Shown: positions 32,820-43,640 of the stretch, one piece after another
Layout of the letters: every line of letters starts with the position of its first letter
Numbering within the stretch: the first letter of the stretch is position 1
The notes under the pieces: model-generated
The model's database searches: none
Told to the model about the DNA's origin: nothing
What the model saw: the letters and a program-made list of their open reading frames with translations, nothing else
Program-made: the position numbers and the translations under genes
Origin: Sporothrix humicola
Lineage: Eukaryota; Ascomycota; Sordariomycetes; Ophiostomatales; Ophiostomataceae
Reading direction: 5' to 3'
Length of the DNA stretch: 64,000 nt
NCBI GenBank assembly: GCA_021396245.1
Contig: WNYE01000018.1
Location: 186,001 to 250,000 of the forward strand

Positions 32820-34253
32820 CTACTTCTTCGACAGGATAAAGACCTCGCCCTCGGCCGAGTTGTCGCTGCCGATAAACAGGCCGCGGCCCGCGGGATCCCA
32901 CGACGCCGCCGACAGCCGGATGCAGTTGCTGGTGGTCAGGCCGTTGGCCGTGCAGGAGCCCGGGTTGGAGGCGGCCCAGATGTCGTTGTAGCCCTTCATG
33001 CTGTCGGCGGGCGCGACGGGGTCGTAGCGGCCGTCGGCGAGCTTGGTGAAGGGGATCTCGACGACCTTGAAGCCGGTGGCGGGCTGGCGGTCCCAGGAGC
33101 CGTGGAAGGTGACGTACATGTTCTTGGCGTCGGCGTCAAAGGTGTTCATGATGGGCGCGCTGTGGGCCTGGAAAGTGAGGCGCGGGGCGGTGGCCTTGCC
33201 GTTGCAGGTGTCGTCCGAGTAGCTCGAGTTGGGCGCGAGGACAAAGTGGCTGCCGGTCTTGAGGGCCTTGTTGTCCGAGAAGGACGAGGGGTCCCAGACG
33301 GCGAAGCACTGCGGGTAGCCGTACCAGACATCACGGGTCTTGAGGGGGTCGCCGACTACGGGTGTTAGCAGGAGTCTTATTGGCTTTGGGGGGCTACGGG
33401 TTACTCACGGTAGTTGAGCTTCTCGGCCGGGTTGTCCTTGTGGATGTCGGTGCGGCGGCCGCTCACCGTGCGGGTGAAGTCCTGGATTGTCAGCAATCAT
33501 TCAACAGAAAGGAAAGCGCTTCTGCTTCGTCGCCCCATCAGCACCTACATCGCCGCTGTTCTCGACACCCCAGATGTGGCCGTTGGGGTCGGCCGTGAAG
33601 CCAATCTCGTTGCGCAGGCCATAGCCCAAGACCTCGCCGTCCGTCTTGTAGTTGTACCCGTTGGCGGGCGCCTTGCTCATGTCAAAGATCTTGACAATCG
33701 CGCGGCCCGTCGCCTTGTCCTGCGCGGCCATGTCAAAGTTGGCATTGCTGCCCACCTGCAGCAGCAACAGGTTCGGCTGGTTTGGCACCACCAGCAGGTT
33801 GCGCGTCGAGTGGATGCCCGAGTCCATGCCGCCAATCGCCGTCTTCTGGTTCGACACCTTCATCGTCACGGGGTCGTACGTCCACGAGAACGCCGTGCGC
33901 TCCGAGCTCGCGTACAGCGTCTTGCCGTCGGGCGTGAGGGCGAGGCCCTGGTTGAGCGCAATGTTGCTCACGAGCATGGTCGTGCTGTTGACGCAGCCGT
34001 CGTCGCCGAAGGTGTGCACCGAGATGCCCTTGGTGGCCTGGGAGACCAGCATGTGGCCGAGCGGGTCCCAGATGACGACGCGCACCTGCTTGAGGCCGCC
34101 CAGGATCTTGGTGACCTTCCAGCCGTCGGCGAGCGTCATGGCCGGGAAGTGTGGTGCCGACACGCCGCTGCACGATGCCGGCAGAGGCAGTTTCGGGACG
34201 TCGGCGCTGGCGAGCCCGGCGAGGGCCGCCGCGAGCAGTGTGAGGCGCATCAT
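32820..34253 (-). CDS. secreted PQQ-dependent sugar dehydrogenase-like protein (AA12 / sorbosone dehydrogenase family)
   Basis: Likely an extracellular quinoprotein that oxidises pyranoses or similar sugars, possibly feeding electrons to lytic polysaccharide monooxygenases. Exons 34253-33549, 33481-33409 and 33355-32820 give 437 residues. A clear signal peptide precedes SADVP. The body is a six-bladed beta-propeller-type sequence with GLALTPDGKTLYASS, GYGLRNEIGFTADPNGHIWGVENSGD, WYGYPQCFAVWDP, a HSAPIM histidine motif and FIGSDNSAEGEVF near the end. Introns have donors GTAGGT and GTGAGT; branch sites are CTGAC and GCTAAC. Two adjacent ATGs open the gene; I use the first. PQQ dependence is inferred from family, and I cannot separate AA12 pyranose dehydrogenase from related soluble dehydrogenases. 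Confidence 0.82.
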
Positions 34254-36619
34254 TGTGTCTGTGGTGTTGTATGTTGCTGCAAAACAATGATGAAAGATGG
34301 TGAGATCAGAAAGGACTGTAAGAAGAAGAGAAAAGGACGACACAAAAGGCAACACTGCAGGCCACCCCTTTTTTCTTCTATTTTCTATTCTTCTCCTTTT
34401 CTCTTTCTCAAACCGCTCTTCGCGCAAGCGAGCTGCTCATACCTCCGCCGGGTTCATATACGCGCCTCGCCCCCTACTAACACACCCAATATAAACAAAG
34501 ACGTCGCCAAAAGAGGGGGAACGCTCGCCCCCCGTAGATTAACCCAACATTGATCCAATCGTGACGATGACGGGCATTTTAGAGTAGGTGTGCGGAAGAG
34601 ACGTCCCGTCATTCCTTGGGACGGATATTGATAAAGTGTGCACCGTTCCAAGAACTCATCTACGATTGCGACGATAATATCGTTGGTGTCGGTTATGAAG
34701 TGTAGTATAAGTATTTATCTGGAGATGCCGCAAATTTGTCGATTTGAACCTTATTCTTCTTCCTTGCAAGATCAACGGCATACATAAGCACAATGCAGTG
34801 TCGAAGCAGCGGAGGAAAAGAAGGTTCAGAGTGGATTGAGAGTGGGTTCCATCTCCAGCTGTCTGACTGCCATTTTCTCTTTTTCGCCTGGAATTATCAA
34901 TTATCCTCCGGGTCAATAATAGAGTTTGGTCCTGGTCCACGTCCGTGTTGTCTGTACTGTGGGTATTGTTCTTGTATATTGTATATCACTGTATATCACC
35001 GTATATTGCACGCTGTATGCCATAGTAGACCTTTCTCGGGTCGGCAAAAGACGGCCAAAATCCAAGAGACTTGGCACGGAAAACTCGGGGTGACCACGGA
35101 GGGAGAAGGGAGATAAAATGAGGTGGTCCTGGTGGTTCCCCCAAAATAGGCTTTTTACCCCAGGGGGAACGGGCCTTGGTCAGATCTTTACACTCTTTTT
35201 GGTGTTTCCTACCGTATCTTTCTTTACGCTGTTCTGTTTTTAGGATATACCGCACGCATAACGATGGATCTGAGCATCGGCTCGGAGAAAAAAAAAATAA
35301 GATGAAGATACAGGGAAGAGTACAGAAAAAGAAACAAGCAAAAACGGGTGCGTATTCAGTGGAGAAGTCTGGGGAGACAACTGCCTCCCGTGGTCGAGAA
35401 GAGTCGAAAACGTGGAGATATAAAAGAGATAGAAGGCGGTTGAGGAACGTTGCCATACAATTTTGAAGAAATCAGTGGATATTCAGTGATGTGGATGAAA
35501 TCAGAACTCAGGTTACAACAGACACAATGTGTGAAAGATCACGAGATAGCGACATGTTCCATCTATTTTTGTTTTATTCTACGGGTTCGGTTACTTACTT
35601 TCTTAAGTGTATTTCCTTCTCCGTCTTTTACAATTCTTGGCAGTGTGTAAAAGAGATCTAAGGCGACGACATTGCCAAGCGAGTGTCCGGAAGAAGGCCA
35701 CCGCTCGTTTGTGGCAATTGGCAATATGATGTTCCGCCAGAGATCATTCCTATTATCCAGTTATGCTATTACACGTGAAAATACTGAACATATTTTTAAT
35801 AAGATTTTCGTGGATATTTGTGATGTTGTTTTGTTTTGAAGAGTGAAAAGAAAAAAGGTGGAAATGATTTTCTTTTTAAAATTCAACTTTTTTTTGTACT
35901 ATTTTGAGAGACGTAAAAATAACGACCTAATAAAGCCACTGTGAACAATAGGACATGTCAAATTTCCTGATATCAGGACAAGAAACTCGTTACGGATGAA
36001 TTGGACGACCAAAGGCCGGCAATTGCGTTTGGGGTAGTCTTTTGTCCACATCTCCTATTCAGTTTTCCCGCGCAAGGGGCCAAGACGGGTGGCATTTCCC
36101 TCTAGCTGGATAAAAAGGAGAATAAGGAACATAAAATAAAATGTATGATGAGATAACGCCACTGTCCCGGATCATTGCCAAGCCACAATACAGTGAATGG
36201 CAGGATGGCAGAAGGAGACGCGTTTCATTTATGGATCGGCCATGATGCAGATTCTCCAATTCTCCTTCACACCCTGTTCGGGCCACGGAACTGACGTTGC
36301 CTTGCATTTTTTGCGGCTATGATGATACCAGAAGAAAAAGAGTATAGCATTGAATAACAGAAAACGCCGTTGAATTGTAGACATTACACTTGTTCGATGT
36401 AATGTCCTCCATGAAATAACATAAAGCGAAAAGGCGACAGCAAAATGATAAAAGAGAGAACGAAGATACAGAGAAAGAGAAAAGATGAACAGGAGAAAAA
36501 AAAGAACCAACAAAGACGAAACTATGCACACAGGATATGTCCTCCCTACCCTTACCCATACTACAAATATGTTCACTGTAAACTTCCATCCTCTCCCGTG
36601 ACATCCTCTGAACTGGCGC
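34254..36619. other. long intergenic region
   Basis: A 2.4 kb gap between two minus-strand genes. The left end carries the quinoprotein promoter, with a pyrimidine-rich leader when read on the gene strand. The part from about 35640 to 36000 is AT-rich. No coding or RNA feature is supported. Confidence 0.5.
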
Positions 36620-39600
36620 TTAGCGGCCGCCGGAAATGGCAAAGGCGGTCTTAACGTCATTGCGCGGCCACTCGTACAGGACATCGCCGCCGTAGACGTT
36701 GGTGGTGATGTTGCCGATGCGGTTCTCGACGTCGTTGTAAAAGGACTCGCACTCGCGCACGACGTAGTTGACGAGGCTGTTGTTGACGGGCGACGACGAA
36801 GAGGCCAGGTTCGAGAGGGTCGAGGCCTGCTCGTCGTCGGCGCTGCTAAAGTGCTTCTCGACACGCTTGCGCAGCGTCTCGATGCCCTTGCGGACCTCCT
36901 TGGCATCGTAGCTGCCGAGCACCTTGTTGAACATTGCTTTCGAATTACTGGGCTGCGCGGCGACGGCAGCTGGTGGACGGCCGGCGGCGAGCTGGGCCTC
37001 GACGTTCTCGAGGTGCTCGAGCAGACGGCCGAGCGGGCGGCGCATGACGGCATTGAGGTAGAGGCCCATGTGCTCGGTGAGCTCGGCGGCGGCGGCCTCT
37101 TTCCACTGGTCGAGGACGGGCAGGCCACGTGGGTTGTCGACGTCCTCGAGGTAGTGGTTCATGTTTTCAATCAGTAGAATATGGAAGTTCAAAGCCTCCT
37201 TATCTTCGGGATCAGCGGAGCCGGCGGCAGCGACCGTCATGGTCGGGTTCTCGCGCGCAATGACCTTGAGGGACTCAAACATCGATCTCAAAATGCGGTC
37301 GTACTCGCTGTCGACGGTGCGGCGCACGGCGAGGTTGGGGTCGATGTCGGCCAGCATGTTCTCGACGGCGGCGCTAAAGTGGGGGAAGATGCGCATGAAG
37401 CCAATGACGCCCTTGCGCTTCTTGATCTTGACCTTGGTCTCTTCGATCGCGCGGATCTGCTCGTCGACAAACTTGCGGAAGCGGCCCTCGAGGTTGCTGT
37501 GCAGCTTCTGGAGCATATTGTTCAGGAACTCCTGGTTCGACTGGGCTGTCTCGGCCATTTTGCGCTCGAGCGTGGCCATGACGCCGATGCCTTGCAGGGC
37601 CTCAGTCGACAGCACCCAGTCGATCAGGTGCTGCAGGTCCTGTTCGAGGAACGAAAACACAGCCTCCATGGCCTTCGTGACGCGGCGTGCCAGTTCCCGA
37701 TCGGGCTCCATGGGACGGTACCGGCGCAGATCGACGCCGCGGCGGTCGGCCGGGCGGCAAGCATTGACAACGTCGGCGAAGTCGGCCTGCTGCAGCGTGG
37801 TGGCGTGGAACAAGTCGATGATAAAGTTCTGCTCCATCTGGACGAGCGGCAGTAGCTCGTCGAGGACGCTGGAAAAGACCTCGTAGGGGTGGTTGCGGCT
37901 GTCGCCGGACGTCTTTTCGAGGTGGCTGCGGACGTTGGCAGAAGTACCGCTGCCGCCTCCACTGCCGCTGCTGCTGTTATCGCCCAGCGGCGAGCGGAGG
38001 GAGCGGGCCAAAGTCTGGCTTCGCTTGACGGTGAGTTTGCGGGCGGTCGTGGCAATGCCCTCTTCCTTCTTTTCCTGCAGCGACGTGAACAGGATCTCGC
38101 TGTCGTCGCTCGAGGCCTTGCGGGCGTTCTTCTTCCAGACCATGAGCAGGTCGCGGAACTCGGACTTGTAGACGGGGTGGCTCTTGTCCTCGTAGATTTG
38201 GATAATGCGGTTCCAGTTGGGCAGGTCGGCCTCGCGCGCATACAAAATGAGAGGACTGTACTTCCACAGCAGATCGCGGCCGACGTCGTGGTTGCGCGGG
38301 TCGACTTTCTTGGAGAGCGCACCCTCCATGGCCTTGCGGGTCTGGGCGAATGCCTGGTCGAACTCGGTGGCCATGAAGATGACGAGACGGCGCATAAACG
38401 TGTCGCTCTCGGCCGAGTACATTTCCTTCTTTTCGCGGACGACGCGCATCTGGCCAAAGTCGGTGTTGAGGGCGGCCGGGCCGTCGCCCGACAGCGCTTG
38501 CTCGAGCTGGGCCAGAGCCGCATCGGCACCGCCGCCGCCACTGCCGTTGGCGCCTCCCATGCTCGGGTCGATCTTGGACATGGCCTTGTAGAGCGTGACG
38601 AGGGCCGTCTCAATCTCCTCGATGCCGTTGGTCGTCTCGAGCGGGGCCACTCTCAAGGCCTCGAGGTCCTTGGCGGTAATGGCGCACGTGTCCAGCAAAG
38701 ACTCGAGCTCTTTGCGCAGCAGCTTCTGGTTGGCCGCCTGGACCTGCAGGCCTTGGCCCTGGGCTTCGATATAGGCAATGTCGTCGGACAGCGTCGACAA
38801 CTCGACACTGTACAGGGTCAACAGGTTGTCGAGCTCCTCGCACTCGTCCATGGCGACGTCGATTCCCTTCTTGATGGCCTCGACGCGCTCGTCCTCTTCC
38901 TGGAAGCGTGACAGCCAGCCGCCGGCCTGGGCGCGGTTGAGCTCGCGGTCGAGGTCGATCTTGAGGTCGTCCATGTTGACGGAGCGCATGTGCTCGCCGG
39001 GGACCCAGCCAAAGTAGTCGAGCCACTTGGCAAACTCGGCGCCGCGCTTATCCATGATGGTGGGGTCGACGCCCAGAGTCGCCAGGTACTTGGCGTCGTT
39101 GCCGACAATAATGGACTTGCGCATGCCCAGTTCAGCAGCAGCAGCGGCGGCGGCAGCGCCTGGTTTCGTGCCGGGCGTGACCTCCTTGACGGTCGACTGC
39201 ATGCTCGACGGGCGGCTCGAGTTGGGCACGGTGATCTTGACCTCGGGGATGGAGCGCACAGACGACCGTTGCGGGGTCTTGGGCGGCACTTCGGGCGCTG
39301 GCGACGGCTCCTTTGGCTTTTCGGCCGACACTGGCCGCGGCGGTGCTGGCACAACGCCTGTGATGCCGTCGGGGCCACCACCCTCGGCAGCCTTGGCCGC
39401 AGCCTGGCGCAGACGCTCGCCGGCACCGCCTGGACGCGGCTTAAAGGCGTTGGCGGCCGTGGCAGCCTTCCAGAACGCATTGGCGATGTCGCCCTTGGAC
39501 TTTTTCTTGATCATCGGGCCCAAACCGGGGCGGTTGTCTTCGGGCTCTGTCGGGACTGGCGGCACAGAGGGTACAGGATCGGCGACTGTCGATTGTGAGG

Positions 39601-41071
39601 CGGTCGGGGCAGTTGTGGGTGCTGGAGACGCCTGGCGGGCATTTGTGGGGGACGCTGTGATGGCAGCTGCGATCGTCGCGTCAGAGGACTGAGATTGCGG
39701 AGGCTGAGGGAGGGGTTGGGTCGGCGGGGTCGAGGCGGCAGAGGCGCCGTAGGGCGAGCCATTCATGGGGCTGCGGAGCGGCGGCGGGACCATTTCGGAG
39801 GTTGAGCGGCCGGGCGACGAGTCGTTTTGGAAGGGCGTCGAGCGGTTGGAGCTGCGCGGTGGCGGCATGACATTGACGTTGCCACCTCCACCAGGACTGC
39901 CGCCATCGCGTGACCGTGTCGAGCTCATTAGGGGTGCAGGCACGAGCCCGTCGTCGGCGAGACCTTGCGGTCGACTCGGGTCCATTGGCGGGCGTTTCCG
40001 TTCGGGCGGCGGTTTGTTGCTGTTGTTGATGCTGTTGCCCTCCGCTATTGACGGGCTGTCGGCCAGACTCGACGCTCCATTGATCGGCCCATTGCGCGAG
40101 CGGGGCGGTAGACTGTTGCTGCCGTCGTCGCTACGGGCGGTCATGGACGCAGCCACCGACTCCTGGCTCTTGTTGCTGCCGGCGAGTCGTCGCAGAGCCG
40201 CCTGGTTGGCCGACCGTCCGGAATCGATGCTTGTGGCGGGCGATGCAGTGCCGCCGTTGGCGAGCATGGCGTTGCGCTGGGTGCGGAAGTCAGCGGCGGA
40301 GCCCATGGAGCCATAGTTGCCAGACGATGAAGCGGCAGACATGGGCTCGCGGGCAGAGAGAGGTGGCGGCGGTGTAGGCTGTGGCGGGGCCTGTGGTGGT
40401 TGGTTTTGGCTTTGAGTCTGTGGTTGTGAGGGAGGCCTTGCTGTTGATGCTGTTGACGAAGCGGACGACTGTGGAGGCGCCGCCTGCAGCTGTGACGGAG
40501 GCGGCCTCCTCGGCTGGGCGCCGCCCTGGATCTGGTCGAGCTCGTAGGGGTCGAAGCCCGTCAGGAGAGGCACCTTGCCGCCCGAGTATTTCCCATAGAT
40601 CTTGAGCAGACTGGCAATAAAGAAACGCTTCTCCTTGTCGGTCTGGGCCTGCCAGTAGTACGGCTTGCCCAGGGTAATCAGGAAGCCAATGTTGCCGGCC
40701 CACGCGCGGAAGTCGGGGTTGACATTTGGGGCCGTGTACGACTCAATGGCCGACAGGTCGTTCAAGTCCCAGGTCTTGCCAATCGAGAAAGTTCCATTTG
40801 GATTCTCCTTTGACTTGTGCACGCGCACGCGGCCTGATTTGCGCACGGCGACGATAATGACGCGGTGTTTCTCGGAGCTGGGCGTGCGGTTCTGGGGCGG
40901 CGGCGGGCTCGTCGGGTGTGAGGAGTACTCCTGGATCTTGATGTGTGTGATGTAGGTTTCAATGACGGAGCCGTCGTCGTCCTTCTTGTTGAAGCAGCTC
41001 TCGATGATGCGGCGCTTCTCGTCCTCGAACCGCTCGGCCCGCCCCATATCGCGGCCGCCGGGCATAGCCAT
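36620..41071 (-). CDS. SEC3: exocyst complex component Sec3
   Basis: Subunit of the octameric exocyst that tethers secretory vesicles to the plasma membrane at growth sites such as the hyphal tip. Intronless, 1483 residues; the start ATG is in a good context (CACCATGGCT). An N-terminal PH-like lipid-binding domain spans about 55-180, with a basic surface segment VRKSGRVRVHKSK expected to bind PIP2 and Rho GTPases, and ends with FFIASLLKIYGKYSGGK. Residues 185-680 are Pro/Ser/Gln-rich and disordered. From about 690 a conserved WLDYFGWVPGEHMRSVNMDDLKIDL-type block begins, then coiled coils (about 740-830). The helical Sec3 C-terminal domain extends to the end, with LPLVQMEQNFI and NYHLEDV-like segments. 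Strong family match. Confidence 0.93.
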   Translation of the reverse strand: MAMPGGRDMGRAERFEDEKRRIIESCFNKKDDDGSVIETYITHIKIQEYSSHPTSPPPPQNRTPSSEKHRVIIVAVRKSGRVRVHKSKENPNGTFSIGKTWDLNDLSAIESYTAPNVNPDFRAWAGNIGFLITLGKPYYWQAQTDKEKRFFIASLLKIYGKYSGGKVPLLTGFDPYELDQIQGGAQPRRPPPSQLQAAPPQSSASSTASTARPPSQPQTQSQNQPPQAPPQPTPPPPLSAREPMSAASSSGNYGSMGSAADFRTQRNAMLANGGTASPATSIDSGRSANQAALRRLAGSNKSQESVAASMTARSDDGSNSLPPRSRNGPINGASSLADSPSIAEGNSINNSNKPPPERKRPPMDPSRPQGLADDGLVPAPLMSSTRSRDGGSPGGGGNVNVMPPPRSSNRSTPFQNDSSPGRSTSEMVPPPLRSPMNGSPYGASAASTPPTQPLPQPPQSQSSDATIAAAITASPTNARQASPAPTTAPTASQSTVADPVPSVPPVPTEPEDNRPGLGPMIKKKSKGDIANAFWKAATAANAFKPRPGGAGERLRQAAAKAAEGGGPDGITGVVPAPPRPVSAEKPKEPSPAPEVPPKTPQRSSVRSIPEVKITVPNSSRPSSMQSTVKEVTPGTKPGAAAAAAAAELGMRKSIIVGNDAKYLATLGVDPTIMDKRGAEFAKWLDYFGWVPGEHMRSVNMDDLKIDLDRELNRAQAGGWLSRFQEEDERVEAIKKGIDVAMDECEELDNLLTLYSVELSTLSDDIAYIEAQGQGLQVQAANQKLLRKELESLLDTCAITAKDLEALRVAPLETTNGIEEIETALVTLYKAMSKIDPSMGGANGSGGGGADAALAQLEQALSGDGPAALNTDFGQMRVVREKKEMYSAESDTFMRRLVIFMATEFDQAFAQTRKAMEGALSKKVDPRNHDVGRDLLWKYSPLILYAREADLPNWNRIIQIYEDKSHPVYKSEFRDLLMVWKKNARKASSDDSEILFTSLQEKKEEGIATTARKLTVKRSQTLARSLRSPLGDNSSSGSGGGSGTSANVRSHLEKTSGDSRNHPYEVFSSVLDELLPLVQMEQNFIIDLFHATTLQQADFADVVNACRPADRRGVDLRRYRPMEPDRELARRVTKAMEAVFSFLEQDLQHLIDWVLSTEALQGIGVMATLERKMAETAQSNQEFLNNMLQKLHSNLEGRFRKFVDEQIRAIEETKVKIKKRKGVIGFMRIFPHFSAAVENMLADIDPNLAVRRTVDSEYDRILRSMFESLKVIARENPTMTVAAAGSADPEDKEALNFHILLIENMNHYLEDVDNPRGLPVLDQWKEAAAAELTEHMGLYLNAVMRRPLGRLLEHLENVEAQLAAGRPPAAVAAQPSNSKAMFNKVLGSYDAKEVRKGIETLRKRVEKHFSSADDEQASTLSNLASSSSPVNNSLVNYVVRECESFYNDVENRIGNITTNVYGGDVLYEWPRNDVKTAFAISGGR

Positions 41072-42734
41072 GGTGGGGTGGACGATGGAGATGTTGTGTT
41101 TTGTGTTTTTTGAGAGGGAGGATGTATGTTAAAGAGAGGAGGCTGATCTCGTCGAGACTGGCCTCCCTTCCTATCCGGATCAGATCGACAAGACGGGCGG
41201 ACGGAGGGGCTGCAGCATCTTTGTGTGCAGGAGGAGAGCGGTCGAGCTGTTGCAAGAGACGCAGTCGATGGACGCGGGGTGGCGGTGATGTCGTGATGGC
41301 TCTCGTGATGGCCAAAGCTGGACTCGTCGTCTTCGATTTCAATTTCCAATCTCGGTTTCGTCTCGGGGCGCAAGGGGCGTCAGGGGTCGAGGCCGCGCTG
41401 AAGTCAATCGCCCACCGGTGAGCTGTGTACGTGGCGACAATCAATCGAGCGCAGCGAGGAAACAAAGCGGGAGGTGGGAGGAGGTCGTGGTCGTGGTCGT
41501 GATTGTGGAGGAGTTGTGTGGTTGTTGTCGTAATTGTAATTGATGGAGGTCGTCGTAATTCGGCGGGCGCGGATGGCTGGTCCGTGGAAGCGTGGTGCGT
41601 GGGAGCCTCGAAAAAGCAAGAGGCGCTGACGAGAAGGGGCGTTTTGGGCCAAGTTTGGGCAGGCACGCTACGCTGGCGAGCAGGAGCAACTGGAGCTCTC
41701 CTTCCACCTTCCACGAGGACAGAAGGCAACAAGGTCAAACAGGTCAAACAGGGTTGAGCGTGGGACCTGGGAGCACGGGTGCATGGAGACGAAAGAGCAA
41801 AGGTACAACGGTCAAGGTGGCGTTTTGGTGGGGTCCAAAGTACCGTCCATGCCTCACGGCCGATCCCATATGCAACTGGCGAGGAAGTAAGATACAGCTT
41901 CAGAAGGCAGAACAATTGTGGCCCAGATCGTGGCAACAACGTAGTGAAATTCGATCAAAATTGACATTGAGCTTCAAGCAATGATTCTGGGAATATTCGA
42001 GATTTTTACGTCTATTGTGAAGCTCTGCGAGGCTTATTTGCGCTGCCCTCATCACCCACCTCTCGAATGACACTTATCCAGCCTTGCTCCTGCCCTTGTT
42101 CCTTCCATCCAGGTTTTCTTAACACGCCCCTATTATCGCCTCGGCATCGCACTTTCCCGTGTTTCTGCTGGAAGAGATGCGGGTGGCTAACACAGTGAAT
42201 GTGTACAACATACGGAGTACAAATTATAAGAAGCTCACACAACTCAGACCTGCCTCATTTTAGATGGGCACCTTTCAGAGGCGAGGATGGACAGAATATT
42301 TCATTTCGAGCTTAAAATGTGGTGGTAGCTTTAGTGATGATGAGCTTCAAGGTCATATTGATGTTTGCTAAATGACGCTTTCAGTGAGAGCTGGCTGCTG
42401 AAACACAGAGCTTCTGGCTGCCATATACCGCTGGAAATACGTCACAGATCAGAGTTGTCATCAGAACATTCATTCTAGTTTCATAAAATCTTATTACTTG
42501 TTTAAAATAATTAGACAAAACCTTACGAAATAAGTGAAGATAATCTTAAATCTATGTAAGCCGTCGAGTATATACAGTGAGGAAGGCCTATCCCCTTGCG
42601 GCGAGTTCTATCTTATATACGAAGTGAAGGAGGAAAGAAAACAAACAAAAATAAAACAAATTGATATCCAAAACAGAAGCATTCCTCCATTACTCTGTAC
42701 CATTCTCATCCGTACCGTACCTCCCCAGCGTCTC
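41072..42734. other. intergenic region, Sec3 promoter side
   Basis: A 1.7 kb gap. Near 41480-41530 is a GGTCGTGGTCGTGG-type repeat, probably in the Sec3 5' leader. A stretch near 42336-42401 has C- and D-box-like words but no terminal stem. No gene is supported. Confidence 0.5.
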
Positions 42735-43640
42735 TCAATCCTCATATGTGCACGACACAGTGTTGCCGTGCGAGGTTGAGCAGTCCGTCAGGATCTGGCC
42801 GTTTTGCTGCATGTTGATGATTGTCGAGCCCGTCGTGCCCAGCTTGCTGCCCTTTGTGGTCGTCACGCTGCAGTTGGTGAAGGTGACGGTGCCAAAGTCG
42901 GCCATGGGCTTGAGGCTGCCGCCCGTCAGGAAATCCTCGACGATCCACTCGGCGTTTTCCTGACAGAGCGCCGACGACTCGTCCTTGAACGTGTGGGCGA
43001 CGCTGAGACCGGTCGTCAGGTTCTCGACGAACACGCTGCCCGACGTCGTGGTGGTACTCGCGGCGGTCAACCGGATAATGTCGCCGGCGTGGATGTCGAA
43101 ATTGACAAAATTGTAGGCGTAGTCCGGGTACCACTCGAACCAGGCGTCATAAGAGACAGAACGGCCCTGGACGTTAAAGTCGACGCCGACCTGCAGAATC
43201 GTCTTTTGGCACGAGGAGCCGTCGATGCCTACCCAGGCGGAGGCGGCGTATTCCGTGTTGGCGTCGGCGTTCTTGGGCAGTTGTGGCGTGGGCACGGCGA
43301 ACGTGCCCGTCACGAGCTGGAAATTACTGCCGTCCAGAACGGCGCCGGCCCAGTTGCTCGAGTAGGCCGTGTCACTGGCGCCGTGGGCGTTGCCGTCGTT
43401 GCCGCCATTGCCGCTACTTTTGTTGCTGCTTGTGCTGTTGGAACCGCCAACAGCGTTCACTTTGTAGGGGCCGCCTTTGACCTTGGCCAGAGCGTTGATA
43501 TCGATTTTGGGCGACGACTGGTGGTGAGCCCGGACACTGCGTCGAGCAGCTCTTGGTATCCTGGGCTTGAGCTCGACAGGCGAAGCAAAGACGGCCTCGG
43601 CGCCCAGAAGGGCAGCGGCCACTGCTGCAAAGAGCTTCAT
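42735..43640 (-). CDS. secreted glutamic peptidase (eqolisin, family G1)
   Basis: Extracellular acid protease of the fungal eqolisin family, which uses a Gln/Glu catalytic pair. Intronless, 301 residues. The N-terminus is a signal peptide (KLFAAVAAALLGAEAVFA). A basic propeptide of about 60-70 residues with RAARRSVR follows, then a low-complexity Ser/Asn/Gly linker. The mature domain begins near TAYSSNWAGAVL. Family blocks are ASAWVGIDGSSCQKTILQVGVD (contains the catalytic Gln region), WFEWYPDYAYNF, and AEWIVEDF, which carries the catalytic Glu. Length agrees with prepro-eqolisins. Expected to be induced in acid; no regulatory site was identified. Confidence 0.92.
   Translation of the reverse strand: MKLFAAVAAALLGAEAVFASPVELKPRIPRAARRSVRAHHQSSPKIDINALAKVKGGPYKVNAVGGSNSTSSNKSSGNGGNDGNAHGASDTAYSSNWAGAVLDGSNFQLVTGTFAVPTPQLPKNADANTEYAASAWVGIDGSSCQKTILQVGVDFNVQGRSVSYDAWFEWYPDYAYNFVNFDIHAGDIIRLTAASTTTTSGSVFVENLTTGLSVAHTFKDESSALCQENAEWIVEDFLTGGSLKPMADFGTVTFTNCSVTTTKGSKLGTTGSTIINMQQNGQILTDCSTSHGNTVSCTYED

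Noticed and set aside
37161..38911. Long plus-strand frames opposite Sec3
   Set aside because: Antisense shadows of a conserved GC-rich coding region; no independent domain or start context.
40959..41939. 326-codon minus-strand frame overlapping the Sec3 start
   Set aside because: It begins at a TTG codon, is His/Pro/Arg-rich low-complexity sequence and overlaps Sec3 coding DNA in another frame.
42336..42401. Box C/D snoRNA-like arrangement (GTGATGA ... CTGA)
   Set aside because: The flanks do not form a terminal stem and no clear guide region or conserved C'/D' pair is seen.
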